The translations under genes and the position numbers were made by a program. From NCBI RefSeq assembly GCF_947491795.1, contig NZ_CANLKW010000002.1, positions 934,139 to 998,138 of the forward strand: a stretch of 64,000 nt of DNA. The letters run 5' to 3'. The stretch is from an uncultured Roseobacter sp. (lineage in GTDB: Bacteria > Pseudomonadota > Alphaproteobacteria > Rhodobacterales > Rhodobacteraceae). The stretch's first letter is position 1; the number at the start of each line of letters is the position of its first letter. Shown piece by piece: positions 1 to 8,949 of the stretch. Below the pieces are notes generated by a model. The model did not search any database. It was not told the DNA's origin and was given only the letters and a program-made list of their open reading frames with translations.

Positions 1-2
1 TC

Positions 3-914
3 GGCGAGCTGGTGCTGGCCATCGGCAACCCCTTTGGTGTGGGTCAGACAGTGAGCAGTGGGATCGTATCAGGTCTGGCCCGGTCAGGTGCTGCTACGGG
101 CAGCGGGCGCGGGTATTTCATCCAGACCGACGCGCCGATCAACCCGGGCAACTCCGGCGGGGCGCTGGTGGATATGGCCGGGCGGCTTGTGGGGATCAAT
201 ACGTCGATCCTGACCCGTTCGGGAGGATCAAACGGCATCGGGTTTGCGATTCCCGCCGATCTGGTTGCGGCTTTTGTGGCACAGGCGCAGGACGGGCGGG
301 ACATTTTCGTGCGCCCCTGGGCCGGCATCAGCGGGCAGGCGGTGGATTCTGAAATGGCGGAGGCCTTTGGGCTGGACCGCCCCGGCGGGATCATTGTCTC
401 GGGCCTGCATCCGGCAAGTCCTTTTGCCGTGGCGGGCGTTGCGGTTGGGGATGTGATCACTGCCGTGGACGGGCAGCCTGTAAACACGCCCTCTGAGATG
501 ATCTACAGGATGACTGTCGCGGGCCCCGGTGCAGAGGTCGTGATTACCCGGGTGCGCAATGGCATGCCTGCTGATACCATGGTGCAAATGATCGAAGCGC
601 CGGACGTGCCGCCGCGCGAGACAACGGTGCTGACCGGCCGTGAGGTGCTGGACGGGCTGGAGCTGATGCGGGTGAACCCTTCTGTGATTGCGGCCTTTGG
701 TTTGCCGCTGGAAGCCGCGGGCGTTCTTGTCTCGGATACCGGACGGTTGGGGCGGCGGGCTGGCCTGGTGCGGGGGGATGTCATTCAGGTGATCAACGAA
801 CAGGCTGTATCGCGTCCGGAAGATGTCCGGCGGATGATGGCGCAGCGGGCCGGCAGGTATGAAATGATTGTGCTGCGCGGTGCCCGGCGCATTGTTGTGC
901 AGTTCAGGGTGTGA
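3..914 (+). CDS. Do/DegQ-type periplasmic serine protease, 5'-truncated by the window edge
   Basis: Periplasmic trypsin-like protease/chaperone of the HtrA (Do) family, which degrades or refolds damaged envelope proteins. The reading frame is open to the left edge, so the signal peptide and the catalytic His and Asp lie outside the window. Visible are the loop AIGNPFGVGQTVSSGIVS and the nucleophile motif NPGNSGGAL, with Ser encoded at 153-155. Two C-terminal PDZ domains follow: the first carries GIIVSGLHPASPFAVAG and GDVITAVDG, the second GVLVSDTGRLGRRAGL and GDVIQVIN. The stop is 3 bp before rarA, so the two are probably co-transcribed. Family assignment is firm; which paralogue (degP, degQ or degS-like) cannot be decided. 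Confidence 0.93.
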   Translation, partial: GELVLAIGNPFGVGQTVSSGIVSGLARSGAATGSGRGYFIQTDAPINPGNSGGALVDMAGRLVGINTSILTRSGGSNGIGFAIPADLVAAFVAQAQDGRDIFVRPWAGISGQAVDSEMAEAFGLDRPGGIIVSGLHPASPFAVAGVAVGDVITAVDGQPVNTPSEMIYRMTVAGPGAEVVITRVRNGMPADTMVQMIEAPDVPPRETTVLTGREVLDGLELMRVNPSVIAAFGLPLEAAGVLVSDTGRLGRRAGLVRGDVIQVINEQAVSRPEDVRRMMAQRAGRYEMIVLRGARRIVVQFRV

Positions 915-917
915 CGC

Positions 918-2228
918 ATGGGTGATCTTTTTTCTTCCGGGACACCACCTGCAGAGACCTCTGCGCATCAGCCGCTGGCGGATCGTCTGCGTCCGCAAAG
1001 CCTGTCAGAGGTCATCGGGCAGAGGCAGGTTCTGGGCCCTGAAGCGCCGCTGACGGTCATGCTGGCCTCCGGCGCTTTGTCGTCTCTGATCTTCTGGGGG
1101 CCACCGGGCGTGGGGAAAACGACCATTGCGCGCCTTCTGGCCCATGAGACTGACCTGCAGTTTGTGCAGATCAGCGCGATTTTCACGGGTGTTCCTGATT
1201 TGCGCAAAGTCTTTGAGGCTGCGAAGATCAGGCGGCAGAACGGGCAGGGAACGCTGCTGTTCGTGGATGAGATCCACCGGTTCAACAAGGCCCAGCAGGA
1301 CGGATTTCTGCCCCATATGGAGGATGGTACCATCCTGCTGGTGGGGGCGACGACGGAAAACCCGTCTTTTGAGCTTAACGCGGCCGTGCTCAGCCGGTCG
1401 CAGGTCATGGTGCTGGAGCGTTTGCCGGCAGAGGATCTGGAGCTCATGGTCCGGCGTGCAGAGGCTGAGCTGGCGCTGGAGCTGCCGCTGACACCTGATG
1501 CGCGGTCTGCCCTGATCGGCATGGCGGACGGGGACGGGCGCGCGCTGCTCAATCTGATCGAGCAGGTGGCGGCCTGGACGCCGGACAAGCCCCTGGACGT
1601 CGACGGGTTGTCGGGGCGTCTGATGAAGCGGGCGGCCCAGTACGACAAGGGCGGTGATGCGCATTACAATCTGATTTCTGCCCTGCATAAATCAGTGCGC
1701 GGATCGGATCCCGATGCGGCCCTGTACTGGTTTGCACGGATGCTCGAAGGGGGTGAGGACCCGCGCTATCTGGCGCGGCGGATCACACGGATGGCGGTGG
1801 AGGACATCGGTCTGGCTGACCCGCAGGCCCAGGCGATCTGCCTGCAGAGCTGGGAAACATATGAGCGGCTCGGCAGTCCGGAGGGGGAGCTGGCGCTGGC
1901 GCAGGCGGTTGCCTATCTGGCGCTGGCCCCGAAATCCAATGCGGGCTACGTCGCCTACAAGGGAGCCAGGGCAGCGGCGAAAAAGACCGGATCAGAGCCG
2001 CCGCCCAAACATATTCTGAATGCACCGACCGCGTTGATGAAGGATCAGGGCTATGGCGACGGCTATGCCTATGATCACGACGCAGAGGATGGGTTTTCAG
2101 GCCAGAACTATTTCCCGGACGGGATGGCGCGCCCGGCGCTGTACCAGCCGGTCGAACGCGGCTTTGAGCGTGATCTGAAAAAACGGCTGGATTATTTCAC
2201 ACGGCTTCGGGACAAGCGCGAAACTTGA
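918..2228 (+). CDS. rarA: RarA/MgsA replication-associated recombination AAA+ ATPase
   Basis: Clamp-loader-like AAA+ ATPase acting at stalled replication forks. The 436-residue length is typical. The N-terminal ADRLRPQSLSEVIGQ box, Walker A GPPGVGKTTIARLL, Walker B LLFVDEIHRFNKAQQD and sensor-1 GATTENPSFELN are all present. The C-terminal part has the family's PPKHILNAPT and YDHDAEDGFSGQNYFPDG signatures and ends in a short basic tail. The ATG lies 3 bp after the protease stop. The neighbourhood protease-rarA-crcB-rluC is compact and looks operonic. Confidence 0.96.
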   Translation: MGDLFSSGTPPAETSAHQPLADRLRPQSLSEVIGQRQVLGPEAPLTVMLASGALSSLIFWGPPGVGKTTIARLLAHETDLQFVQISAIFTGVPDLRKVFEAAKIRRQNGQGTLLFVDEIHRFNKAQQDGFLPHMEDGTILLVGATTENPSFELNAAVLSRSQVMVLERLPAEDLELMVRRAEAELALELPLTPDARSALIGMADGDGRALLNLIEQVAAWTPDKPLDVDGLSGRLMKRAAQYDKGGDAHYNLISALHKSVRGSDPDAALYWFARMLEGGEDPRYLARRITRMAVEDIGLADPQAQAICLQSWETYERLGSPEGELALAQAVAYLALAPKSNAGYVAYKGARAAAKKTGSEPPPKHILNAPTALMKDQGYGDGYAYDHDAEDGFSGQNYFPDGMARPALYQPVERGFERDLKKRLDYFTRLRDKRET

Positions 2229-2259
2229 CATTTGAACGCGCAGGCGTGACAGACCGCGG

Positions 2260-2643
2260 ATGATGAAAACTCTGATCTTTGTGGCCCTTGGTGGCGCTCT
2301 TGGTGCCGCGCTGCGCTTTTTGTGGGGCCTTTCCGTTTACCGTCTGGCGGGCGGACCCGGCGCCTTCCCGGTTGCGATCCTGAGCGCCAATGTGCTGGGG
2401 TCGTTTCTGATGGGTGCCTTTGTGGTGCTGGCCGCGCAAAAGGGTCTGACTCACCTCAGCCCCTTTGTGATGACGGGTCTTTTGGGCGGGTTCACCACCT
2501 TTTCTGCCTTTTCGCTGGAAACCGTGACGTTGATGGAGCGGGGTCAGATCGGACCGGCGGCGATGTACATCGTGCTGTCGGTCGGGCTTTCTGTGCTGGG
2601 GCTGATGGCGGGTCTGTGGATGATGCGGAGTGCGGTGCTGTGA
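2260..2643 (+). CDS. crcB: CrcB/Fluc fluoride ion channel
   Basis: Small four-helix membrane protein (127 aa) that exports fluoride as a dual-topology dimer. Recognisable family motifs are GGALGAALRFLWG near the N-terminus, SANVLGSFLMGAF in the second helix and LLGGFTTFSAFSLE in the third, the last containing the break and Phe residues that form the pore. The stop codon overlaps the GTG start of the next gene (GTGA), implying translational coupling. No fluoride riboswitch is visible in the 31-bp upstream gap. Confidence 0.95.
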   Translation: MMKTLIFVALGGALGAALRFLWGLSVYRLAGGPGAFPVAILSANVLGSFLMGAFVVLAAQKGLTHLSPFVMTGLLGGFTTFSAFSLETVTLMERGQIGPAAMYIVLSVGLSVLGLMAGLWMMRSAVL

Positions 2644-3680
2644 GCCGGGTTCAGACTGTAACAGTTGCCGCTGATGACGCGGATATGCGGCTTGACCGCT
2701 GGTTTCGTCAGCAGTTTCCTCAGATCAGCCAGGGGCGTATCGAAAAGATGTGCCGCAAAGGCGAGATCCGGGTTGATGGCGGACGCGTAAAGGGATCAAC
2801 CCGTCTGGAAAGCGGGCAACAGGTGCGTGTGCCACCGCTGCCCGATGCAGCTGCCCCGCCGCCCGCGACGCGCACGAGCGTCAGCAAGGCGGATGCGGAA
2901 ATGATCAGGGGCTGTGTGATCTACAAAGATGACGACGTGATCGCGATTAACAAACCGGCGGGGCTGCCCACTCAGGGTGGCTCCGGCCAGACGCGCCATG
3001 TGGACGGCTTGGCCGAAGCGCTCAAATTCGGGCTGGAAGACAAACCGCGTCTGGTGCACCGGCTGGACAAGGATACCTCTGGCGTGCTGCTTCTGGCCCG
3101 CAATCGTATCGCGGCGCGCGGGCTGACAGCCGCAATGCGGCACAAGGAAACGCGCAAGATCTACTGGGCGCTGGTTGCCGGGGTGCCCACGCCCTATCTG
3201 GGGGAAATCCGTTTTGGACTGGTCAAAGCGGGTGGCCGTGGCAAAGGCGGTGAAGGTGAAAAAATGATTGCCGTACACCCGCGCGAGATGGATGAAACCC
3301 CGGGCGCGAAACGTGCCCACACGCTTTATGCCACTCTGTACCGGGTCGGGTCCCGTGCGTCCTGGGTGGCGATGGAGCCGGTGACCGGGCGCACCCATCA
3401 GTTGCGCGCGCATATGGCAGAGATCGGCCACCCGATTGTCGGAGACGGCAAATACGGCGGGTCGGGCCAGGAAAACATGGGCGATGGCTGGGGCGCACAG
3501 CTGGGCGGTGTGATTTCCAAGAAACTGCACCTGCATGCGCGTATGATGCGTTTCGAGCATCCGGTGAGCCGGAAAGAAATCACCGTGACCGCGCCGATGC
3601 CGGAGCACATGGCGCATAGCTGGGACACCTTTGGCTGGACAGAAGACCTGGCAGCAGAAGACCCGTTTGAGGCCCTGTAA
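2640..3680 (+). CDS. rluC: RluC-type 23S rRNA pseudouridine synthase
   Basis: RluA/RluC-family enzyme isomerising uridines in 23S rRNA to pseudouridine. I chose the GTG at 2640 because it overlaps the crcB stop as GTGA and gives a 346-residue protein starting just before an S4 RNA-binding domain (DMRLDRWFRQQFPQ to CRKGEIRVDGGRVKG). The catalytic motif HRLDKDTSGVLLLARN contains the essential Asp. Further family signatures are VIAINKPAGLPTQGG and PVTGRTHQLRAHMAEIGHPI. An open frame runs further upstream inside crcB but lacks family similarity. RluC rather than RluD is suggested by the S4 domain and overall architecture, with some uncertainty. Confidence 0.92.
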   Translation: MSRVQTVTVAADDADMRLDRWFRQQFPQISQGRIEKMCRKGEIRVDGGRVKGSTRLESGQQVRVPPLPDAAAPPPATRTSVSKADAEMIRGCVIYKDDDVIAINKPAGLPTQGGSGQTRHVDGLAEALKFGLEDKPRLVHRLDKDTSGVLLLARNRIAARGLTAAMRHKETRKIYWALVAGVPTPYLGEIRFGLVKAGGRGKGGEGEKMIAVHPREMDETPGAKRAHTLYATLYRVGSRASWVAMEPVTGRTHQLRAHMAEIGHPIVGDGKYGGSGQENMGDGWGAQLGGVISKKLHLHARMMRFEHPVSRKEITVTAPMPEHMAHSWDTFGWTEDLAAEDPFEAL

Positions 3681-4363
3681 TGAGCGCTGGTGCAAAGCTG
3701 GTGATTTTCGACGTGGACGGCACTCTGGTAGACAGCCAGGCCGACATTCTGAGTGCCATGGGGCAGGCGTTTATGGCCGCTGGCCGACCTGTGCCGGACC
3801 GCAGTACCATTCTGGGGATCGTCGGGCTGTCGCTGGAGACAGCGATGATGCGGCTGGTGCCGGATGCGACAGCGCCGGAATGTGCGCGGATGGTGGACGC
3901 CTATAAAAATGCCTATGTGGAAATGCGTGCAAAAGTGGGTGCGGCACAGTCATCGCCGCTGTATCCGGGCGCGCAGGCCATTCTGGAGCAGCTGCACAGT
4001 CAGCCTGACGTGCTGCTGGGGGTTGCAACCGGCAAGTCCCGACGGGGTCTGGATAAACTGATCGAGGCCCATGCGCTGGAGCGGTTTTTTGTCACGCAGC
4101 AGGTCGCGGACTTTCACCCGTCCAAACCACACCCCTCTATGATCCTGGAAGCCATGCGTGAAACCGGCGTGACTGCCGCTGACACGGTAATGATCGGGGA
4201 CACGAGTTTTGATATGGAGATGGCCCGGGCTGCAGGTGTTGGCGCGCTGGGCGTCAGCTGGGGGTATCATCCTGTGAGCCATCTGACAGCTGCACACCGG
4301 ATTCTGACGGATTTTGCGGCTTTGCCGGCCGCGGTTTCGGACATGTGGGAGATTTCCGGATGA
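3680..4363 (+). CDS. HAD-superfamily phosphatase (phosphoglycolate-phosphatase-like)
   Basis: Cytoplasmic HAD hydrolase of 227 aa. Motif I VIFDVDGTLVDS supplies the nucleophilic Asp, motif II is GVATGKS, motif III Lys is in HPSKPHP, and motif IV is MIGDTSFDMEMARAAG. An alpha-helical cap lies between motifs I and II. The ATG overlaps the preceding TAA (TAATG) and its own TGA overlaps the next ATG, so the rluC-HAD-ATP12 trio is translationally coupled. The closest known class is Gph/PGP-like; the substrate cannot be read from sequence. This gene pairing with rluC is common in Rhodobacterales as I recall it. Confidence 0.9.
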   Translation: MSAGAKLVIFDVDGTLVDSQADILSAMGQAFMAAGRPVPDRSTILGIVGLSLETAMMRLVPDATAPECARMVDAYKNAYVEMRAKVGAAQSSPLYPGAQAILEQLHSQPDVLLGVATGKSRRGLDKLIEAHALERFFVTQQVADFHPSKPHPSMILEAMRETGVTAADTVMIGDTSFDMEMARAAGVGALGVSWGYHPVSHLTAAHRILTDFAALPAAVSDMWEISG

Positions 4364-5070
4364 GCACCTGGAAAAGCAAACGGTTCTGGACAGATGTTAC
4401 GGTTGCTGCTGCCGGGGACGGTTTTGGCATTCAACTGGATGCCCGGCCGGTGAAAACACCTGCAAAACAACTGCTTGTGGTGCCGACAAGAGCGCTGGCG
4501 CAGGCCGTGGCGGGGGAGTGGGAAGCACAGTCCGAGCAAATCGACCCGCGCACAATGCCCTTTACCCGTACGGTCAACGCCGCAATTGACAAGGTCGCGG
4601 TACAGCACGGGGAGGTCGCGGGCCTGCTGGCGGATTATGGGGACAGCGATCTGTTGTGCTACCGGGCGGAAGGTCCGGACAGTCTGGTTGCGCGCCAGTC
4701 CGAGCAGTGGGACCCATTCCTGGAGTGGGCGGCCGGGACTCTAGGCGCCCGACTGTCACCCCGTACAGGCGTGATGCACGCACCGCAGGATGCTGCTGCG
4801 CTGAAATCGCTGAGCCAGCGGGTGTACGGGCTTACATCCTTTGAACTGGCCGCTTTTCACGATCTTGTCAGCCTTTCGGGGTCGTTGATTCTGGGGTTTG
4901 CGGCAGCGCTCGGGCACAGGCCGGTTGCACAGATCTGGGATATTTCCCGTCTGGATGAGATCTGGCAGGCAGAGGAATGGGGCCAGGACGAAGAGGCCGA
5001 AGCACTGGCCGAGACAAAAAAGGCCGATTTTCTGCATGCAAAACAAGTATTTGATCTGCTGCAGACCTGA
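4360..5070 (+). CDS. ATP12-family F1-ATPase assembly chaperone
   Basis: 236-residue homologue of mitochondrial Atp12, which binds the F1 alpha subunit during ATP synthase assembly. Support comes from KRFWTDVTV near the start, the GFGIQLDARPVKTPAK segment, EWEAQSEQIDPRTMPFTR, the DYGDSDLLCYRAE motif and the C-terminal GHRPVAQIWDISRLDEIWQAEEWGQD part. The ATG at 4360 overlaps the HAD stop as ATGA; a GTG 15 bp upstream is possible but less likely. The restriction of this family to alphaproteobacteria and mitochondria supports the taxonomic call. Confidence 0.93.
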   Translation: MSTWKSKRFWTDVTVAAAGDGFGIQLDARPVKTPAKQLLVVPTRALAQAVAGEWEAQSEQIDPRTMPFTRTVNAAIDKVAVQHGEVAGLLADYGDSDLLCYRAEGPDSLVARQSEQWDPFLEWAAGTLGARLSPRTGVMHAPQDAAALKSLSQRVYGLTSFELAAFHDLVSLSGSLILGFAAALGHRPVAQIWDISRLDEIWQAEEWGQDEEAEALAETKKADFLHAKQVFDLLQT

Positions 5071-5138
5071 AACAGACACGGCTGCCCGAAAACCGTGCAA
5101 TGCCTGCGAAACGTGACTGATTTTAGGGCGACCCGCCC

Positions 5139-5168
5139 TTGACGTTTTTGGCAGATTTCGACCAGAAT
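5139..5168 (+). promoter_or_regulatory. Candidate sigma70-type promoter of the aap operon
   Basis: A TTGACG hexamer at 5139-5144 is followed after 18 bp by CAGAAT at 5163-5168, a plausible housekeeping -35/-10 pair. It sits about 100 bp upstream of aapJ and leaves a leader containing two hairpins. The -10 match is imperfect, so this is a suggestion only. Confidence 0.35.
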
Positions 5169-5204
5169 GATGCCCACCTGAGGGGGAGAGCCTTCAGTAT
5201 CGCC

Positions 5205-5247
5205 ACCGGCTGAAGTGCCGGTCGAAACCGCCCCGTCTGAGGGGCGG
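5205..5247 (+). promoter_or_regulatory. Two consecutive leader hairpins upstream of aapJ
   Basis: The first hairpin pairs ACCGGC (5205-5210) with GCCGGT (5217-5222) around the six-base loop TGAAGT. The second pairs CCGCCCC (5228-5234) with GGGGCGG (5241-5247) around GTCTGA. Only five bases separate them, and the aapJ ribosome-binding site (GGAAGAGG) follows about 10 bp later. No U-tract follows, so it does not look like an intrinsic terminator. The structure could protect the mRNA 5' end, control translation or be part of an unrecognised cis-regulatory RNA. Confidence 0.5.
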
Positions 5248-5267
5248 AAAATCAGGAAGAGGTAAAA

Positions 5268-6284
5268 ATGAAAAAATCAGTATTTCTTGGCGCGCTTACA
5301 GTCGCCGGTCTGGCCGCTGGTGCAGCTGCTGCCGGTACGCTGGATGACGTCAAAGCCCGCGGTACACTGAACTGCGGCGTGACAACCGGTCTGGTGGGCT
5401 TTGCGGCCCCCGATGCAAACGGCGAATGGAAAGGCTTTGACGTTTCCGTATGCCGTGCGGTTGCCGCAGCCGTTCTGGGTGACGCAACAGCAGTGGAATT
5501 CGTTCCCACAACCGGTAAGACACGCTTTACAGCGCTGGCATCCGGCGAAATCGACATGCTGGCACGTAACACAACATGGACATTCTCCCGCGATGTGGAC
5601 CTCAAGTTCACTTTCGTCGGCGTGAACTACTATGACGGTCAGGGCTTCATGGTTCCGAAAGCGCTCGGCGTTTCCTCGGCCAAAGAGCTGGACGGCGCAA
5701 CGGTCTGCGTTCAGACCGGTACAACAACAGAGCTGAACCTCGCGGACTTCTTCCGCGCGAACAACATCAGCTATGATCCCGTGCCAATCGAAACAAACGC
5801 CGAAGGTCAGCAACAGTACCTGGCCGGTGCCTGTGACACGTACACAACAGACGCATCCGGTCTGGCCGCGACGCGTGCCACATTCGAGAACCCGGGCGAG
5901 CACGCGCTGCTGCCTGAGATCATCTCCAAGGAGCCTCTGGGTCCGCTCGTCCGCCACGGCGACGACGAATGGGGTGACGTGGTTCGCTGGACGCTGAACG
6001 CACTGATCACAGCCGAAGAGCTGGGCGTTACATCAGCCAACGTTAACGAAATGGCATCCGGTTCCACAAACCCGGAAGTCAAGCGTCTGCTGGGCACAGA
6101 AGGCACACTGGGCGAAATGCTCGGCCTCGACGCCGACTGGGCGATGCGCGCCATTTCCAGCCAGGGCAACTATGGTGAAATCTTCGCGACGACCATCGGC
6201 GAAGAAACCCCGATCGCTCTGTCCCGTGGTCTGAACGCACAGTGGACAAACGGCGGCCTGATCTACTCGCCTCCGTTCCGCTGA
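5268..6284 (+). CDS. aapJ: AapJ-type general L-amino-acid binding protein
   Basis: Periplasmic solute-binding protein of the polar/general amino-acid ABC importer. The 338 residues start with a clear Sec signal (MKKSVFLGALTVAGLAAGAAAA, split here as basic start, hydrophobic core and AAA cleavage area). The mature part has the SBP family 3 signature LDDVKARGTLNCGVTTG, the GFAAPDANGEWKGFDV segment and the RCxVAA-like CRAVAAAVLGD motif. The full gene order J-Q-M-P follows on the same strand. A strong GGAAGAGG ribosome-binding site precedes the ATG, fitting high expression. Confidence 0.95.
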   Translation: MKKSVFLGALTVAGLAAGAAAAGTLDDVKARGTLNCGVTTGLVGFAAPDANGEWKGFDVSVCRAVAAAVLGDATAVEFVPTTGKTRFTALASGEIDMLARNTTWTFSRDVDLKFTFVGVNYYDGQGFMVPKALGVSSAKELDGATVCVQTGTTTELNLADFFRANNISYDPVPIETNAEGQQQYLAGACDTYTTDASGLAATRATFENPGEHALLPEIISKEPLGPLVRHGDDEWGDVVRWTLNALITAEELGVTSANVNEMASGSTNPEVKRLLGTEGTLGEMLGLDADWAMRAISSQGNYGEIFATTIGEETPIALSRGLNAQWTNGGLIYSPPFR

Positions 6285-6296
6285 ACACACTAACGC

Positions 6297-6324
6297 AAGG
6301 GCGCAGATTAATCTCTGCGCCCTT
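6297..6324 (+). terminator. Strong hairpin between aapJ and aapQ
   Basis: An 11-bp perfect stem pairs AAGGGCGCAGA (6297-6307) with TCTGCGCCCTT (6314-6324) around the loop TTAATC, 12 bp after the aapJ stop. Only a weak T-run (TTTT at 6330-6333) follows. Such hairpins after binding-protein genes usually act as partial terminators or 3' stabilisers that make binding protein exceed permease. Confidence 0.75.
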
Positions 6325-6416
6325 TGCACTTTTGGGCGACAAAAACCAAAACCCGGCCACCAGAGACGCAGAAGCGTCCGACACAAAAACAGGCCGGAAC
6401 CACGGGGAACAATATC

Positions 6417-7631
6417 ATGACGACAATGACGGACCCGCCACAGGGGTCGTTCCGGCTATCCATGCTGCTGTACGACACGCGCTATCGGTCGATGACTTTT
6501 CAGGCGATAGCGTTGCTGACGCTCATTGTGGCCATTGCCTATCTGACCAACAACCTGCTTGTGAACCTTGCGGCCCAGGGTCTGAATATCTCCTACGGGT
6601 TTCTTGCTGATCCGGCAGGCTATGATATCGATCAGCGCCTGATCGAATATGACAACCAGATGAGCCATTCCAGAGCAGCACTTGTCGGTGTGCTCAACAC
6701 ACTGCTGGTTGCCTTTCTTGCCTGTATGATGGCGACGATATTCGGCGTCATCGCCGGGGTACTGCGGTTGTCAAAGAACTGGCTGGTCAGCAAGCTGATG
6801 GCTTTCTATGTCGAGATTTTCCGCAATATTCCCGTCCTGATCTGGATCATCATCATCTACACGATCATGACAGCGGTTCTGCCGCCGCCAAATGCCTTCC
6901 GTGGCGATAACGCGACAAGTTCGATGCTGATGGACATGTTTGCCTTCACCAACCGTGGTATCTACCTGCCGGCACCTGTCTGGGGCCCGGGATCGATGGT
7001 TGTTGTGGCCGTCTTTATCGCCTCAGTCTTTGGCGTGTTTGCCTATCGCCGGTATGCCAAGACGCTGCTGTATTCCACCGGTCAGCTGCTGCCAACGGGC
7101 TGGCCCAGCCTGGTGATCCTGCTGGTTCCGACCATTCTGATGTACTTTATCATGGGTCGGCCTGTCGGACTGGACACGCCTGCGCTGCAGGGCTTTAACT
7201 TCCGGGGTGGCATCAAGGTCGGTGCCCCGCTGATCGCTTTGTGGTTTGCGCTGTCGATCTACACCGGGGCCTTTATCGCAGAAAACGTACGGGCCGGTAT
7301 TCAGGCGGTCTCCAAGGGCCAGACTGAAGCTGCCGGCGCGCTGGGCCTGCGTCCCGGACGGATCATGAACCTGGTGGTTTTGCCGCAGGCGCTGCGGGTG
7401 ATCATTCCGCCACTGATTTCCCAGTACCTCAATATCACCAAGAACTCTTCGCTGGCGATTGCGGTGGGGTACATGGACATCACGGGCACGCTGGGTGGTA
7501 TTACGCTCAACCAGACGGGCCGCGCGATCGAATGTGTTCTGTTGCTGATGTTGTTCTATCTCACGATCTCTCTGAGCATTTCGGCGATCATGAACGTCTA
7601 CAACAATTCCGTTAAGCTGAAGGAGCGCTGA
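6417..7631 (+). CDS. aapQ: AapQ-type amino-acid ABC transporter permease
   Basis: First of the two permeases of the general amino-acid importer. I chose the ATG at 6417, preceded by GGGGAA, giving 404 residues; an open frame extends 93 bp upstream across the hairpin but reads as non-coding. Multiple hydrophobic helices are present, including a His/Glu/Arg/Gln-type permease core beginning ALVGVLNTLLVAFLACMMAT. The EAA loop reads TEAAGALGLRPGRIMNLVVLPQALRVIIPP, spaced over residues near the C-terminus. A long periplasmic insertion between early helices is typical of AapQ/BztB. The gene is 3 bp from aapM. Confidence 0.94.
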   Translation: MTTMTDPPQGSFRLSMLLYDTRYRSMTFQAIALLTLIVAIAYLTNNLLVNLAAQGLNISYGFLADPAGYDIDQRLIEYDNQMSHSRAALVGVLNTLLVAFLACMMATIFGVIAGVLRLSKNWLVSKLMAFYVEIFRNIPVLIWIIIIYTIMTAVLPPPNAFRGDNATSSMLMDMFAFTNRGIYLPAPVWGPGSMVVVAVFIASVFGVFAYRRYAKTLLYSTGQLLPTGWPSLVILLVPTILMYFIMGRPVGLDTPALQGFNFRGGIKVGAPLIALWFALSIYTGAFIAENVRAGIQAVSKGQTEAAGALGLRPGRIMNLVVLPQALRVIIPPLISQYLNITKNSSLAIAVGYMDITGTLGGITLNQTGRAIECVLLLMLFYLTISLSISAIMNVYNNSVKLKER

Positions 7632-7634
7632 GCC

Positions 7635-8933
7635 ATGTCAGATACACATGCACATACCGTTTCCTTTGTACGTACCGAAACGCTGCCAGAGCGCGAGCCG
7701 CCCTATGCCGCATCCGGACCGGTCAAATGGATGCGCGAGAACCTTTTCGCCACGCCTGCCAACGGGCTTCTTACCCTGGTGGCGCTCTACGTGATCTATG
7801 TGGCGCTGTCCGGTGTTCTGCCATGGATTTTCAACGGCGTCTGGAACGCGGGCAGCCTGACAGAGTGCCGTGAGATTCTGGATGGAACGCGCGGAGCCTG
7901 CTTTGCGGTCCTCAGCGAGCGCTGGCCACAGCTGATATTCGGTTTCAAGTATCCACCGGAGTACTACTGGCGTCCGACAGTGGCATTCCTGCTGCTGTTC
8001 GTCGCTGTCGCTCCTGTGCTTTTCTTTGATCTGCCGCGCAAACTGCTGGCTTTCACGGCGGTCTACCCGTTCATTGCGTTCTGGCTGATCTGGGGCGGCA
8101 CTGTGCTCTCTCCGGTGCTGGCTTTTGTCGGCGTGGCCGGTGGCGCGATGGTCTATCAAAAGCTGGTCAACCGTTCCTTTGCTGCCGGGTTCTTTGGCGG
8201 GATCGTTGCCGCCTATGTGATCTGGAAGATTGGCGGGTTCCTCATTCCGGAAACCGCATCCGACAATGCCATGCTGGGCGCTGTGCCATCGCGGGACCTG
8301 GGGGGCTTTATGCTCAACATGATGCTGGGCGTGACCTGTGTTACCCTGTCGGTCCCGATTGGCATTGCACTGGCCCTCGGGCGCCAGTCCAGCATGCCGC
8401 TGATCAAATGGATCTGCGTGGTCTTCATCGAATTCATCCGGGGCGTTCCGCTCATCACTCTGCTCTTTGTGGCCTCGGTGATGCTGGCGTATTTCTTCCC
8501 GCCTGAATCCAGTGTGGATCTGTTCCTGCGCGTGGTGATCATGATCACAATGTTTTCGGCTGCCTATATTGCCGAAGTGATCCGGGGGGGCCTGGCTGCC
8601 CTGCCAAAGGGGCAGTACGAAGGTGCGGACAGTCTGGGCCTCGATTACGCTCAGGCAACCCGGCTTATCATTCTGCCGCAGGCGCTCAAGATTTCCATCC
8701 CCGGGATAGTCAACATCGCCGTCGGACTGTTCAAGGACACCACTCTGGTGTCGGTCATTTCGATGTTCGATATCCTCGGGATGATCCGGGGTCCTATCCT
8801 CGCATCCACGGAATGGAACGGCGTCTACTGGGAACTGCTGGGCTTTGCGGCTCTGCTCTTCTTTGTGGTCTGCTACGGCATCTCGCAATATTCACAATGG
8901 CTCGAACGTCGCCTTGCGACCGACCACCGCTGA
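7635..8933 (+). CDS. aapM: AapM-type amino-acid ABC transporter permease
   Basis: Second permease (432 aa), partner of AapQ. Its N-terminal half is rich in membrane segments and carries the extra domain seen in AapM/BztC. The C-terminal half has the HEGR permease core VTLSVPIGIALALGRQSSMP, followed by FIEFIRGVPLITLLF and the EAA loop YEGADSLGLDYAQATRLIILP. An AAGGAG ribosome-binding site precedes the ATG, located within the last codons of aapQ. Confidence 0.94.
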   Translation: MSDTHAHTVSFVRTETLPEREPPYAASGPVKWMRENLFATPANGLLTLVALYVIYVALSGVLPWIFNGVWNAGSLTECREILDGTRGACFAVLSERWPQLIFGFKYPPEYYWRPTVAFLLLFVAVAPVLFFDLPRKLLAFTAVYPFIAFWLIWGGTVLSPVLAFVGVAGGAMVYQKLVNRSFAAGFFGGIVAAYVIWKIGGFLIPETASDNAMLGAVPSRDLGGFMLNMMLGVTCVTLSVPIGIALALGRQSSMPLIKWICVVFIEFIRGVPLITLLFVASVMLAYFFPPESSVDLFLRVVIMITMFSAAYIAEVIRGGLAALPKGQYEGADSLGLDYAQATRLIILPQALKISIPGIVNIAVGLFKDTTLVSVISMFDILGMIRGPILASTEWNGVYWELLGFAALLFFVVCYGISQYSQWLERRLATDHR

Positions 8934-8949
8934 TAAGGAGGCCTGAATA

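Noticed and set aside
2322..2639. Upstream extension of the pseudouridine synthase gene
   Set aside because: The frame is open but runs antiparallel in content to crcB coding sequence and lacks S4-domain-like residues; the GTGA overlap start gives the expected domain layout.
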